From Syntrophobacterales bacterium (GTDB taxonomy: Bacteria > Desulfobacterota > Syntrophia > Syntrophales > UBA5619): a DNA stretch of 47,198 nucleotides. How positions within the stretch are numbered: position 1 is the first letter of the stretch; every line of letters begins with the position of its first letter. The notes below the pieces were generated by a model that saw only the letters and a program-made list of their open reading frames with translations, had not been told where the DNA came from and ran no database searches. The position numbers and the translations under genes are program-made. The stretch is from positions 1 to 47,198 of the forward strand of contig JAHYJE010000027.1 of the NCBI GenBank assembly GCA_019429105.1, given 5' to 3'. Positions 1 through 8,897 of the stretch are shown one piece after another.

Positions 1-419
1 CGGCTGAAATGCTCCATGCCGGCTTCGTTGTCGATAACGATATAGGCGTAGTTTTTCGTCAGCACATCAACGCACATCCTGGCCACGCTGTTCGCAGCGC
101 AATAGCAGCCGGAGCCCTCCGGACGTCCCATCGCGAGCAGGTCAAAACCCTTGGCTTCAGTCAGGGATTTCTGAATCTGATATTCGAACCAGACGTCCTT
201 CGTCATGCCAACGGGGACATCTGTTCTCATCATTTCGCGCATGTCGCCGATCGTCGTCCGGACATCAACGCCCAGTACCTCGTTAAGGTTGGTGTTGGCA
301 TCCGCATCTACCGCCAAAACAGCTCCTTTTTTGTTTTCGAGAATATATCTCAGAATCATCCCGGCAAAGGTAGTCTTGCCCGTCCCCCCCTTGCCGGAAA
401 CCGCAATTGTAAAACTCAT
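1..419 (-). CDS. CooC-like nickel-insertion/maturation ATPase (N-terminal part, runs off the window)
   Basis: This gene enters from the left edge and only its first 139 or so codons are visible. The protein begins MSFTIAVSGKGGTGKTTFAG, a deviant Walker A motif (GKGGTGKT) of the SIMIBI/MinD class, followed by an AVDADAN segment like the DxD switch region of CooC. CooC-type ATPases help insert nickel into CO dehydrogenase/acetyl-CoA synthase in the cytoplasm. The start ATG lies 5 bases past the stop of the RACo-like gene, so the two are co-transcribed, and fhs lies further upstream. That context supports a role in the acetyl-CoA pathway. The C-terminal half cannot be judged, so a related MinD/ArsA-type ATPase is not excluded. 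Confidence 0.85.
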   Translation of the reverse strand, partial: MSFTIAVSGKGGTGKTTFAGMILRYILENKKGAVLAVDADANTNLNEVLGVDVRTTIGDMREMMRTDVPVGMTKDVWFEYQIQKSLTEAKGFDLLAMGRPEGSGCYCAANSVARMCVDVLTKNYAYIVIDNEAGMEHFS

Positions 420-423
420 TTAC

Positions 424-2406
424 TTACTTCCCCCTTCTTGCCGGCAGACGTTTCATGACATTCGGGAAGGCATTGACATCCGTGTGCGGCAGAAACAAGG
501 CGGCTACAAATTCATCCATATAGCTGGGATAATTGCTCAACTCTATATTGGTCATCATCAGGGCTATCCGCTCGGTCTCCTTGAGCAGCTCCTGGGAAAA
601 GGAAAGCAGCCGGGCGCCCAGCAGGGAACCGTTCCCGACAAAGGTAAACTTGTCCATTTCCATTTCCGGCAGCAGGCCGATGAAAATAGCCTTCTCCAGA
701 TTCAGATGACGACCGAATCCGCCGGCGATAATGACCCGGTCAAGATCCTTGAAACCAAGCCCCACGCTTTGCAGCAGCACCTTGCAGCCGGCGTAGATCG
801 ATCCCTTCGTCCGGATCAGGTTCTCAACATCTATCTCCGTAACCACGATATCATCGTTCAGACGGGTGTCCTTCTGAAAGGCCAGCACATATTCGTACCC
901 ATCCGGCCCTTTTCTCACCCGCTCCGTTTTAAGGTCCCGATAGAATTTCCCCGCCTGATCGATCACACCCGCCTTAATCAGCTGGGCAACAGCGTCTATT
1001 AACCCTGATCCGCAGATTCCGATCGGCTTGACCCGGCCAATCGTAAGAATCATCGGTTCGTAGGTGACGGGGTTGATGCTCACCTCTTCAATGGCGCCGC
1101 GCGTGGCCCGCATGCCGAACTTTATGCCCCCGCCCTCAAAGGCGGGCCCGGCTGAACAGGAATCACTGGCAAGCCAGTCCTTGTTGCCGACCACGATCTC
1201 GCCGTTTGTGCCGATATCCATATAAAGGGTCAGGTCTTCCCGCTGGAAAATGCCGGAGCCAAGCACCCCGGCTACGATGTCGCCGCCGACGTAGCTTGCG
1301 ACACAGGGAAAAATATAAACATGCACGTGATCCCCAAGCTTTATGCCCAGATGCACGGCCCGCATGGGCGGGATAAGATTCGCCGTCGGCACGTAGGGCG
1401 CAAGGCGAAGGTACTTGGGGTCCAGCCCGAGAAAAAGCTGCGTCATGGTGGTGTTGCCGGCAATAACGAGGTGGGAGACCAGCGATACATCCACGCCGCT
1501 TGTTGTCAACAACTCGTCGATGATATTGTTTATCGATTCAACCACCACCTCCTGCAGCTTCTGGAGCCCGCCCGGCTTCTGGGAATAGACGATGCGGGTT
1601 ATCACATCCTCACCATAGCTTATCTGCGGGTTGTAGTCGGACCCCTCCGCCAGCGCAAAAAGCTTCGCCCCGTCGCAGGCGCCTTCGGCGCACGCCGTCT
1701 TGACATCCTGATTGAGATCGAGAAGCTGACCGAAGATCGTCGTTGTGCCAATATCGACAACTATTGAATAATTATGCTGGGTGCGGTCCCCCTGCTCGGC
1801 GTTGATCAATTTATATCCCTTGCGGGTCTGCACAAGGGTTACGGTAACCTTCCAGTTGGCATCGCGCAGCAACTGGCTGAGCTTCATAATTAGTCGAAAA
1901 TCTGTAGAGACGCCTCTAATATTATGCTGTTGTTTTATGGCATTGATCAGGCGCGTCAGGTCGCTGGCATTATCGTTCTTGGTCGGGGGCTCCATTGTCA
2001 CATAGCGTTTGAAAACGGTCGGTTCAACCTCCCAGCCCTGAACAAGCTGAAACAGATCCTTGGGCGACAGGAGATAGGGATGATCAAATTTCTGTCCTTC
2101 CTTCAGCAGAACCGATTTATCAACCTGGGAGTCGAGCGGGATTTCGATCTCGACGTCTTCGCGGATTGTGGTGAGGCAGGCAAGGCGATAACCGGCATTG
2201 TAATCTTCCTGGGGGAGCATGGAACTCAACGGGGAGTCAACCTTGCCGTTGATGATTTTGACCCGGCATTTTCCGCAAGTCCCGTTGCCGCCGCAGGAGG
2301 CGTTGATATGGATGCCGGCTTCCATCGCCGCCTGGAGCAGGTTTTCTCCATCGTCAACCTTCAGTCTGACACCGCTGGGGCTGAATGTAACGCTGTGCTT
2401 CTCCAT
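424..2406 (-). CDS. RACo-like corrinoid activation protein (2Fe-2S ferredoxin plus ASKHA/DUF4445)
   Basis: The N-terminal ~90 residues are a plant-type [2Fe-2S] ferredoxin domain with Cys39, Cys45, Cys48 and Cys78 (numbering from the GTG at 2409). The remainder is the large actin-like ASKHA domain of the RACo/DUF4445 family, with the nucleotide-binding signatures DIGTTT, IAGNTTM, DIGTNGE and IAGGFG in order. RACo-type proteins use ATP to reduce the inactive Co(II) state of corrinoid proteins back to Co(I). About 660 residues is normal for the family. GTG at 2409 and ATG at 2406 are adjacent; I chose the ATG. A CooC-type ATPase follows 5 bases downstream and formate-THF ligase lies upstream, so the likely partner is the corrinoid iron-sulfur protein of the Wood-Ljungdahl pathway. 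A corrinoid methyltransferase partner is also possible. Confidence 0.88.
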   Translation of the reverse strand: MEKHSVTFSPSGVRLKVDDGENLLQAAMEAGIHINASCGGNGTCGKCRVKIINGKVDSPLSSMLPQEDYNAGYRLACLTTIREDVEIEIPLDSQVDKSVLLKEGQKFDHPYLLSPKDLFQLVQGWEVEPTVFKRYVTMEPPTKNDNASDLTRLINAIKQQHNIRGVSTDFRLIMKLSQLLRDANWKVTVTLVQTRKGYKLINAEQGDRTQHNYSIVVDIGTTTIFGQLLDLNQDVKTACAEGACDGAKLFALAEGSDYNPQISYGEDVITRIVYSQKPGGLQKLQEVVVESINNIIDELLTTSGVDVSLVSHLVIAGNTTMTQLFLGLDPKYLRLAPYVPTANLIPPMRAVHLGIKLGDHVHVYIFPCVASYVGGDIVAGVLGSGIFQREDLTLYMDIGTNGEIVVGNKDWLASDSCSAGPAFEGGGIKFGMRATRGAIEEVSINPVTYEPMILTIGRVKPIGICGSGLIDAVAQLIKAGVIDQAGKFYRDLKTERVRKGPDGYEYVLAFQKDTRLNDDIVVTEIDVENLIRTKGSIYAGCKVLLQSVGLGFKDLDRVIIAGGFGRHLNLEKAIFIGLLPEMEMDKFTFVGNGSLLGARLLSFSQELLKETERIALMMTNIELSNYPSYMDEFVAALFLPHTDVNAFPNVMKRLPARRGK

Positions 2407-2434
2407 CACTTACGCTTTCCCATGCTAAACAATA

Positions 2435-2462
2435 AGCGGGGCGCAATCGCTTGCGCCCCGCT
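2435..2462 (-). terminator. Strong 12-bp hairpin between fhs and the RACo-like gene
   Basis: A perfect inverted repeat, AGCGGGGCGCAA / TTGCGCCCCGCT with a TCGC loop, starts 8 bases after the fhs stop. On the minus strand it is followed by TTATTGTTTA, a weak U-tract. It looks like a partial intrinsic terminator or mRNA-stabilising stem that would raise fhs expression over the RACo/CooC genes. Confidence 0.7.
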
Positions 2463-2469
2463 ATCTCAA

Positions 2470-4242
2470 TCAGAACAACCCCTTGACCTTGCCTGTTTCT
2501 ACATCGACATCAACCCGCCTATAGGCCGGGTCGGAGCTGGTGCCCGGCATCAGACTGATCGTGCCGGCCATCGGGCAGAGGAACTTGGCGCCGGCGAAGA
2601 TCAGGACGTCGCGGATCGGCAGCGTCCAACCCTTGGGCACGCCTTTCTTCGTCGGGTCATGGGTAAGACTTAGATGGGTTTTTACCATCATCGTGCTGTA
2701 ATCCTTAAGCGCAGGATCGGCCTCGAACTTCTTCGCCTTCGCCTCGGCCTCCGGCGCCCAGGAAACCCCGTCGGCCCCGTAAACCTCGCGGGCGATCAAA
2801 TCAACCCTCTGGCGGAGCGGCATCTCCAGCGGATAGAGGTATTTGAAATCGACCTTGTCCTTGCAGGCATCGATCACCGCGTCGGCCAATTCCAGCGCGC
2901 CGTCCCCGCCTTTGAGCCAGTGTTCGGAAAGGGCGCAGCGGGCGCCGGCCTTCTCCGCGAACTTGCGCACCAGCGCAACCTCCTCCTTGGTATCCGTATG
3001 GAATGAATTTATGCAGACCACCGGGTTGATTCCCGATTTCTTGATAACCCCGATCAGGTGCGTCATGTTTTCGAGACCTTTTTCCAGAAGACCGAGATTT
3101 TCCTTCGTGTACTCCTCGGGAAGCGGCCGCCCGGCGACAACGGTGGGCCCGCCGCCATGCATCTTCAGGGCGCGGACCGTGGCGGTCAATACCGACACAT
3201 TGGGAACCAGTCCGCTGGCCCGGCATTTCACATTCCAGAACTTCTCGAATCCGATATCGGCGGCAAAGCCGCTTTCGGTCACATGGTAATCGAACATCTT
3301 CAGGCCGATGCGATCGCCAATCACCGAAGACTGACCGACGGCGATGTTGGCAAACGGGCCGGCGTGAACCATGCAGGGCTGGAATTCTACCGTACTCATC
3401 AAGGTGGGGTTGAGGGTGTTGCGCATCCACGCGGTCATCGCGCCGGCGACTTCCAACTGCTCGGCGGTAACGGGATTGCCCTTTTTGTCATAGGCAACGA
3501 TAATATTGCCGATCCTCTCCCGGAGATCCTTGAGATCGCGGGCAATGGCGAGGATGGCCATCAGCTCCGAACTTACGGTAATGCCGAAACGGGATTGCAT
3601 CAGGTAACCGTCCATCTTGCCGCCCAGCCCCATGATGATATTCCGCAGACCCTGGGCGCAAAAATCGATAACCCAGCCCATCTGAATGTTGTTGGGATCT
3701 ATGTCGAGACGCTTCAGATTTCTTTTGGCAAGTTCCGCATCGTCATAATTTCTTTCGTGCTGCATCCGGGCGTTGAGCGCTACCATCGCCAGGTTATGGG
3801 AATTGGCGATATCGTTGATGTCGCCGGTAAGACCCAGGGAAAACTCCGTCATCGGGATGAGGAGCGCCTTTCCGCCTCCCGCCGCCGTGCCCTTGACGTT
3901 CATTGTCGGGCCGCCGGAGGGCTGACGCAGACAGCCGCCAACATTCTGACCCCTTTTGCCCAGTCCTTCCATCAAACCCAGAACCGTAGTGGTCTTGCCT
4001 TCTCCCAGGGGAGTCGGGGTAATTGCCGTAACCTCGATATACTTCCCGTCCTTTTTGTCCTTAAGGCGCTTGAGTATTTTCATGTAATCGAGCTTGCACA
4101 ACTTCCCCATCGGAATAACTTCATCCTTCTGCAGTCCCATCTTTTCCCGCCAATCGTCGGGGGTCGGCATATCCTTTTCCGCCTCCTCGGCAATCTGCCA
4201 ATCTGCATACTCTCTTGGATCTAAAGCGTCTAACCTGGACAT
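2470..4242 (-). CDS. fhs: Formate--tetrahydrofolate ligase
   Basis: This enzyme makes 10-formyl-THF from formate, THF and ATP, the entry step of the methyl branch of the Wood-Ljungdahl pathway. The 590-residue protein carries the P-loop TPLGEGKTT near residues 77-85, the family segments [19 protein letters not shown] and [13 protein letters not shown], and a C-terminal [12 protein letters not shown] block. It has roughly 30 more N-terminal residues than the usual ~555-560-residue enzyme (acidic, starting [16 protein letters not shown]), a form I associate with anaerobic deltaproteobacterial homologues. The ATG has a good ribosome-binding site (GAGAGGAG, 8 bases away). A promoter-like site more than 300 bases upstream implies a long leader. 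The RACo-like and CooC-like genes follow on the same strand. Confidence 0.97.
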   Translation of the reverse strand: MSRLDALDPREYADWQIAEEAEKDMPTPDDWREKMGLQKDEVIPMGKLCKLDYMKILKRLKDKKDGKYIEVTAITPTPLGEGKTTTVLGLMEGLGKRGQNVGGCLRQPSGGPTMNVKGTAAGGGKALLIPMTEFSLGLTGDINDIANSHNLAMVALNARMQHERNYDDAELAKRNLKRLDIDPNNIQMGWVIDFCAQGLRNIIMGLGGKMDGYLMQSRFGITVSSELMAILAIARDLKDLRERIGNIIVAYDKKGNPVTAEQLEVAGAMTAWMRNTLNPTLMSTVEFQPCMVHAGPFANIAVGQSSVIGDRIGLKMFDYHVTESGFAADIGFEKFWNVKCRASGLVPNVSVLTATVRALKMHGGGPTVVAGRPLPEEYTKENLGLLEKGLENMTHLIGVIKKSGINPVVCINSFHTDTKEEVALVRKFAEKAGARCALSEHWLKGGDGALELADAVIDACKDKVDFKYLYPLEMPLRQRVDLIAREVYGADGVSWAPEAEAKAKKFEADPALKDYSTMMVKTHLSLTHDPTKKGVPKGWTLPIRDVLIFAGAKFLCPMAGTISLMPGTSSDPAYRRVDVDVETGKVKGLF

Positions 4243-4790
4243 AAATTATCTCCTCTCTTTATTAAAAATACACCGACTTCATAGCTCCATATACCCGTTA
4301 GTGTCGTACCGCTTTACCGATATTCACTCGATAAAAACACGCCGCCGCATTACCTTCATTAATAAGGGAGTTGGACAAGTAAAGAATGTAAAAACGTAAT
4401 GATTTGAAAAACAGGAGTATTTCAGAGATGTCCTTCTGCCTGACTATCTTAAGAACCTCTCCGGAAAATGAAAAAATAATCAAACTTCTAAGACCGTCTC
4501 CTTGCATTGTGTAAAAGTGTCCGATATTGTTAAGTATCTATATATAACCCTATCCCCGGTGGCTCATATCAATTAGGTAAATTCCTGTCAAGGAATATTT
4601 TTGCCTCCCTGTTTTGAACGACTCCTGCATTGTCGGCATCACCCTTCACCCACTGCATTTATCCCCATCGGGGATTTTATGAGGTGTGGATTACGGCAAT
4701 TGCCCTTTATTATTTTAAAAGGTTATTGGAAAGTTCTGCTTGCAGAAAAGCACATAGCGGATGGGAAATTCCTTGACCCGCGGCCCAAAA
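4243..4790. other. Gene-free, AT-rich region upstream of fhs
   Basis: About 550 bases separate fhs from the end of the ModA/WtpA-like gene. I see no convincing gene. A 69-codon minus-strand reading frame (4298-4507) has the right direction but no recognisable product; it may be part of a long fhs leader. The region is visibly richer in A and T than its neighbours. No tetrahydrofolate riboswitch or other RNA class could be recognised by eye. Confidence 0.6.
4563..4591 (-). promoter_or_regulatory. Putative sigma-70 promoter of fhs
   Basis: On the minus strand a consensus -35 TTGACA (4591-4586) is followed after exactly 17 bases by TATGAG (4568-4563). Transcription would begin near 4556, about 314 bases before the fhs ATG. 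The same -35, spacing and -10 occur upstream of the por operon. This is called from sequence only, and a nearer promoter could exist. Confidence 0.5.
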
Positions 4791-5579
4791 TTAGAGCGAA
4801 AGCTCAATTTCGCGCGGAATATCGCCCTCCTTGAGGGGCGGGATGAGCGGCGGCTGGCCGGTCGAAAGCAGGATCCGGCCCCCCTCGGCGGAAAGCATGA
4901 ACCGGACAAAGCGGATCGCGGCCGCCTCATTGCCGACCGTCCCCGGGATTGTGACGGCATTCCGGATCTTTTCACTGAGGTTTACCGCAGCCGGAAAAGA
5001 CAAAATTTCCACGTCGCCGGCAATCGTAACCGCCGCCGAGCGATACACAATGCCGGCTTCGACCCCGGCGCGCTGCACCGCCCGCAAGACATCGGGAATC
5101 GTCCTTTCCGGGGCGGCGCCCGCGATGATCTTTTGCGCCAGGTCAGGATTGCCTTCGAATTCGGACGCCCTTTGGATAAATTCAACGGTCCGGCCGGCGG
5201 CCAGATCATTTTCACCGGTCACCCGCGCCAGCGTAATTCCCTCCCGGGCCAAATCTGTCATTTTCCTCAACCCGCAGGGATTGCCCTTTTTTGTAATCAC
5301 CACCAGCTCGTTACTAGAAAAGACAGCGTACCAGGAGGCGGCGGGCCGGTTGCCGATTCTCTTTTTAAACATCTCCTCTATAATAGCCGGAGCGGAAGAC
5401 GCAAAAACGTCGCAGCGTTCCCCGTTCTCGATCCGCCCGGCCAGCTCCCGGGAGCGCCCCGAGACAGTATTTACGGTCACTGCGGAGTTGGCAGCCTCAA
5501 ACGCCCTTTTCAACTCGCCCACCGGCCCGGCCAGCGAATCGGCATGCCAGACTTCGATAACCATTGTTTTCTCCCCCAT
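4791..5579 (-). CDS. ModA/WtpA-like oxyanion-binding protein without signal peptide
   Basis: The protein resembles type-II periplasmic binding proteins for molybdate/tungstate. It opens with WHADSLAGPVGELKRAFE, comparable to the HAGSL opening of WtpA, followed by CDVFASSAPAIIEEM like the DVFAS block of ModA, and ends with the FMLSAEGGRILLSTGQPP block of this family. No signal peptide or lipobox is visible at any start. I prefer the ATG at 5579 (GGGGAGG seven bases upstream); the ATG at 5564 also has a good site, and the frame is open to 5639. It lies 91 bases downstream of tctA on the same strand with no ModB/ModC-type permease or ATPase nearby. It could be a cytoplasmic sensor or buffer, an orphan binding protein with a non-classical export route, or a second binding protein for the TTT system. 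Ligand unknown. Confidence 0.72.
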   Translation of the reverse strand: MGEKTMVIEVWHADSLAGPVGELKRAFEAANSAVTVNTVSGRSRELAGRIENGERCDVFASSAPAIIEEMFKKRIGNRPAASWYAVFSSNELVVITKKGNPCGLRKMTDLAREGITLARVTGENDLAAGRTVEFIQRASEFEGNPDLAQKIIAGAAPERTIPDVLRAVQRAGVEAGIVYRSAAVTIAGDVEILSFPAAVNLSEKIRNAVTIPGTVGNEAAAIRFVRFMLSAEGGRILLSTGQPPLIPPLKEGDIPREIELSL

Positions 5580-5670
5580 CCTTGGCCCTCCCCGCTGGGC
5601 AATAAGCCGCATCCCTCCGGATACGGCTCGAACCATCACTGGACCCTCACGTGCATCCCCTGCGTCCGAA

Positions 5671-7170
5671 CTACCTGGCTAAGGCCTGACGAAATTTACC
5701 CCACGCAAGCGCCATCGCCGGCGAGAACGCCAGGAGGAGCCCGGCGGCCATCATCGCGCCGACAAGCCAGTTTGAAAAGAAAACACTCAACGCACCCTGG
5801 GATCCCAATATGGCTTGGCGGAACGAGACTTCGGTCGCGTCTCCAAGCACCAGGGCCAATATCAGAGGCGCCAATGGATAATCCAGCTTTTTAAAGACAT
5901 AACCTATAACGCCGAATAGCAACATGACCCAGATGTTGAACATGGCATTGTTCACGGTGTAGGCGCCAACCGCACACACCACGACAATGACCGGGGCGAT
6001 GATCGAGAAGGGGATGCGAAGGATCGCCGCGAACAGCGGCACGGTGAACAGAACGATGACCAGACCGACGACGTTCGACAGATACATGCTGGCGACCAGG
6101 CCCCAGACAAAGTCTTTTTGCTCGACGAAGAGCAGCGGCCCCGGCTGCAGCCCCCAGATCATCAGGCCGCCCAACAGCACCGCTGCAGTGGCCGAACCGG
6201 GTATGCCCAGCGCCATCATCGGCAGCAACGCCGCGCATCCGGACCCGTGGGCGGCGGTCTCGGGGGCAAGCACGCCTTCCAGTTCCCCGGTGCCGAACTT
6301 ATCGCCATTCTTCGAGAAGCGCTTGGCAAGGCCGTAGCTCATGAAGGATGCGGCCGTTGCACCGCCCGGCTTGAAACCCATCCAGGCGCCAATGACCGCG
6401 CCTGAGAGCAGCGTCAGCCAGTACTTTGGCAGCTTCTTCCACGTCTGCCACACGACCGTCGCGTTGATCTTGGCGTGTACCCCTTCGAATTTGAGACCCT
6501 CTTCCATGCTGACAAGGATTTCCGCGACGCCGAACAGGCCGATCACCACCACCAGGAAATCGACGCCCCTGAGCAGCTCGGACCAGCCAAAAGTAAGACG
6601 GAGCGTGCCGCTGACGTTATCCATGCCGATTTGCGCCAGGCCAAAGCCCAGCATCAGGGCAATGACCGTCTTGGCGGTGTCCTTGCCGGTGCCGATGAAA
6701 CTGGCAAAGGTCAGAAAATAGACGGCAAAGAATTCAGGCGGACCGAAGTGCAGAGCAAAATTTGCCACCAGCGGCGCAAGAAAGGTGATCATCAAAACGG
6801 AAAAAAGGGCGCCGAAGAACGATCCGGTAAAGGAGGCAGTGAGAGCTTCACCGGCCCTGCCCTGCTGGGCCAGGGGGTAGCCGTCGAACGTGGTGGCCAC
6901 CGAATGCGATTCACCGGGAATGTTGAACAGGATCGAGGTAATGGCCCCTGCAAACAGGGAGCCCCAATAGATACACGACAGCATGACAATCGCCGAGGTG
7001 GGAGACATGGTAAACGTGAGCGGCAGCAGGATAGCCACGCCGTTCGGCCCTCCCAGGCCCGGCAGCACGCCGACGATGACTCCCAGTATAAGGCCGACCG
7101 CCATCATGCCGAGGTTATACCAGCTCAGTATAACCGAAAAACCATGGAATAGATTTAACACGTTCTCCAT
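5671..7170 (-). CDS. tctA: Tripartite tricarboxylate transporter, large membrane subunit TctA
   Basis: A 499-residue, very hydrophobic protein with about 11-12 predicted membrane segments. It carries the TctA hallmark GVLPGLGGPNG near residues 34-44 and the second conserved block MMALGIPGSATAAVLLGG. TctA is the cation-coupled membrane channel of TTT importers, working with the small TctB subunit and a periplasmic TctC binding protein. The length matches the family. The ATG is preceded by TTAGGAGG. tctB lies 46 bases upstream and tctC before it, in the standard CBA order. Substrates of the family include citrate and other carboxylates; the substrate here cannot be read from sequence. Confidence 0.96.
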   Translation of the reverse strand: MENVLNLFHGFSVILSWYNLGMMAVGLILGVIVGVLPGLGGPNGVAILLPLTFTMSPTSAIVMLSCIYWGSLFAGAITSILFNIPGESHSVATTFDGYPLAQQGRAGEALTASFTGSFFGALFSVLMITFLAPLVANFALHFGPPEFFAVYFLTFASFIGTGKDTAKTVIALMLGFGLAQIGMDNVSGTLRLTFGWSELLRGVDFLVVVIGLFGVAEILVSMEEGLKFEGVHAKINATVVWQTWKKLPKYWLTLLSGAVIGAWMGFKPGGATAASFMSYGLAKRFSKNGDKFGTGELEGVLAPETAAHGSGCAALLPMMALGIPGSATAAVLLGGLMIWGLQPGPLLFVEQKDFVWGLVASMYLSNVVGLVIVLFTVPLFAAILRIPFSIIAPVIVVVCAVGAYTVNNAMFNIWVMLLFGVIGYVFKKLDYPLAPLILALVLGDATEVSFRQAILGSQGALSVFFSNWLVGAMMAAGLLLAFSPAMALAWGKFRQALAR

Positions 7171-7216
7171 TTGACAGTCCTCCTAAGCGGTCGTGCTTCG
7201 CTTCAGTTTAAATAGT

Positions 7217-7732
7217 TCAGTAGCCGAACAGGGATTCCAGCGGCCCTTTGGGCAGCGGAACCATGAATTGAATTTCAAACGCATAGAAAAGCGCTGCACT
7301 TATGCAGACGCTGACCAAGATGACTTTAAGCCAGTTGAACCGGGCCATCACCCGCATGAAACCGCCGATGAACAGGGCGGAGGCGACATAGATGCCGATG
7401 AATTGGGTGACCAATACATAGAGAACAGCGGGTATCAGCACGTAAAGCACCTGCCTGAAGCGGTCCCGGGAAACGAAGAGCTCATGATTGCGGTGTTTGC
7501 CGAGAAGCGCCCTGAGAAAAACAACCAAGCTTGAAATACCGATGATGGCCCCGGTCCGGAACGGAAAGTATCCCGCCTCAGGCCCTTCAGGAGCCCAACC
7601 CATTCCGACTCTATAACCGTCCATCATCATCGCAACGCCGATGAGGAAGATGGCAACGGCCACGACCATCTCCGCTGCCTGATACGTCAACCGGACCGAA
7701 CGGGGTCGTTCCTGCGTTTGTTTCTGTTCCAT
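7217..7732 (-). CDS. tctB: Tripartite tricarboxylate transporter, small membrane subunit TctB
   Basis: A small membrane protein of about 171 residues with four hydrophobic segments, beginning after a basic N-terminus (MEQKQTQERPRS). The size, topology and position between tctC and tctA identify it as TctB, a family with low sequence conservation. The start is set by GGGAGG six bases before the ATG at 7732; an in-frame GTG two codons upstream overlaps that site and is less likely. It needs TctA and TctC for transport. Confidence 0.92.
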   Translation of the reverse strand: MEQKQTQERPRSVRLTYQAAEMVVAVAIFLIGVAMMMDGYRVGMGWAPEGPEAGYFPFRTGAIIGISSLVVFLRALLGKHRNHELFVSRDRFRQVLYVLIPAVLYVLVTQFIGIYVASALFIGGFMRVMARFNWLKVILVSVCISAALFYAFEIQFMVPLPKGPLESLFGY

Positions 7733-7765
7733 GAACACCCTCCCATGACGAACGGAGAAACAGAG

Positions 7766-7815
7766 CGCCGGACCGGCGGATCGGGCTCCGGTACCCCGAC
7801 CCGCCGGAACCGGCG
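7766..7815 (-). terminator. Long imperfect hairpin between tctC and tctB
   Basis: CGCCGGACCGGCGGATCGGG pairs imperfectly with the CCCGACCCGCCGGAACCGGC segment across a short loop, giving a stem of about 20 bp just downstream of the tctC stop. There is no U-tract. Such stems after binding-protein genes usually stabilise the upstream message and reduce read-through, giving excess binding protein over membrane subunits. Confidence 0.55.
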
Positions 7816-7825
7816 TGATTCTCAG

Positions 7826-8842
7826 CTATTTCTTGGCTACAAACCCGGCTTCGGTCATCAGCTGTACGTGTTTTGCCATATCCTTTTTCAGGAAGTCGAC
7901 AAACTCGTCTCCGGTGGCATAGTGCCTTGTGAGCGCCATGTTCTCGGTGTAGTCTTTCCACTCCTGGGTGGCAACCACTTTCTTCAACATGTCGGCGTAG
8001 AACGCAACCTGTTCCTTGGTGGTTCCGAGCGGCAGGAAGAAGGCGCGCAGCATCTGGTATTGCACATCGACTCCCTGCGATTTGCAGGTCGGGATGTCGG
8101 ACCAGGCGATGTCCGCAACCTTTTTGTTATAGTCCATGGGATGATTGGAGAAGACGCATAGGGGGCGCGCCTTGCCGGCCCGCCACTGGGCAACGTTCTC
8201 GCTGGGGTTGTTGACATTGGAAGTGATGTGGTTGCCGGCCAGTTGGATTTGAGCCTCGCCGCCGCTCTTATAGGGGATATAGGTTATTTTTTTCCCAACG
8301 ATTTTTTGGAATGCAACCGTGATGATCTGATCTTCCCGCTTCGAGCCGGTGCCGCCCATCTTGAAGGACCCCTCCGGCGCCGCTTTTAAGGCAGTCACAT
8401 AGTCCTTCACTGTCTTGTACGGCGAATCGGAATTGACCCACAGGATAAAATCATCCTTGGCGATCATTGCCACCGGATTGAAGTTTTCCCAGCCGAGCGG
8501 CAGATTCTGAGCGATCGGCAGGGTATAGATGAGGGAGAACGCTACCAGGAGCTTGTGGGGATCTGCCTTGGCCTCTTTGACCTCCATGGCGCCCTCGGCG
8601 CCGCTCGCGCCGTTCTTGTTAAAGATCATAACGGGCTGTTTCATCAATTTGTGTTTCAGGATGATGCTCTGGATTGTGCGCGCCATCTGGTCTGACGCAC
8701 CGCCCGCACCAGCGGGAACAATGAACTCCACCGGCTTGGCGGGTTCCCAAGCAGCCGCAGGAGTTGCCATCGCAACACCGGTCAGCGCCGCCACGACGAG
8801 CAGCAGCGCTCCATACCATAATGTTCGGATCTGTCGTTTCAT
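7826..8842 (-). CDS. tctC: Tripartite tricarboxylate transporter, periplasmic binding protein TctC (Bug family)
   Basis: A 338-residue secreted protein. Residues 1-31 form a classical signal peptide (MKRQIR, hydrophobic core, then ATPAAA before Trp). The mature part starts with the Bug-family opening KPVEFIVPAGAGGASDQMAR, followed by the NKNGASGAEG loop, which in Bug proteins lines the carboxylate pocket. The ATG has AAGGAGG seven bases away. It is the first transporter gene, 55 bases after the aminotransferase gene. The GAGGASD version of the usual pGGGxD motif resembles the GASD-type subgroup. Ligand unassigned. Confidence 0.95.
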   Translation of the reverse strand: MKRQIRTLWYGALLLVVAALTGVAMATPAAAWEPAKPVEFIVPAGAGGASDQMARTIQSIILKHKLMKQPVMIFNKNGASGAEGAMEVKEAKADPHKLLVAFSLIYTLPIAQNLPLGWENFNPVAMIAKDDFILWVNSDSPYKTVKDYVTALKAAPEGSFKMGGTGSKREDQIITVAFQKIVGKKITYIPYKSGGEAQIQLAGNHITSNVNNPSENVAQWRAGKARPLCVFSNHPMDYNKKVADIAWSDIPTCKSQGVDVQYQMLRAFFLPLGTTKEQVAFYADMLKKVVATQEWKDYTENMALTRHYATGDEFVDFLKKDMAKHVQLMTEAGFVAKK

Positions 8843-8897
8843 CTTTTCCTCCTTATTAATTAAGCGAAATCAGTTTACGAACCACCTTGGCTCCGAT

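Noticed and set aside
4298-4507. 69-codon minus-strand frame upstream of fhs as a gene
   Set aside because: No recognisable motif or family; AAGGAG falls inside the frame after the start, not before it. Mentioned only as a possible leader frame.
4243-4556. Tetrahydrofolate riboswitch in the fhs leader
   Set aside because: None of the conserved blocks known to me for THF switches could be found; those switches are mainly described in Firmicutes.
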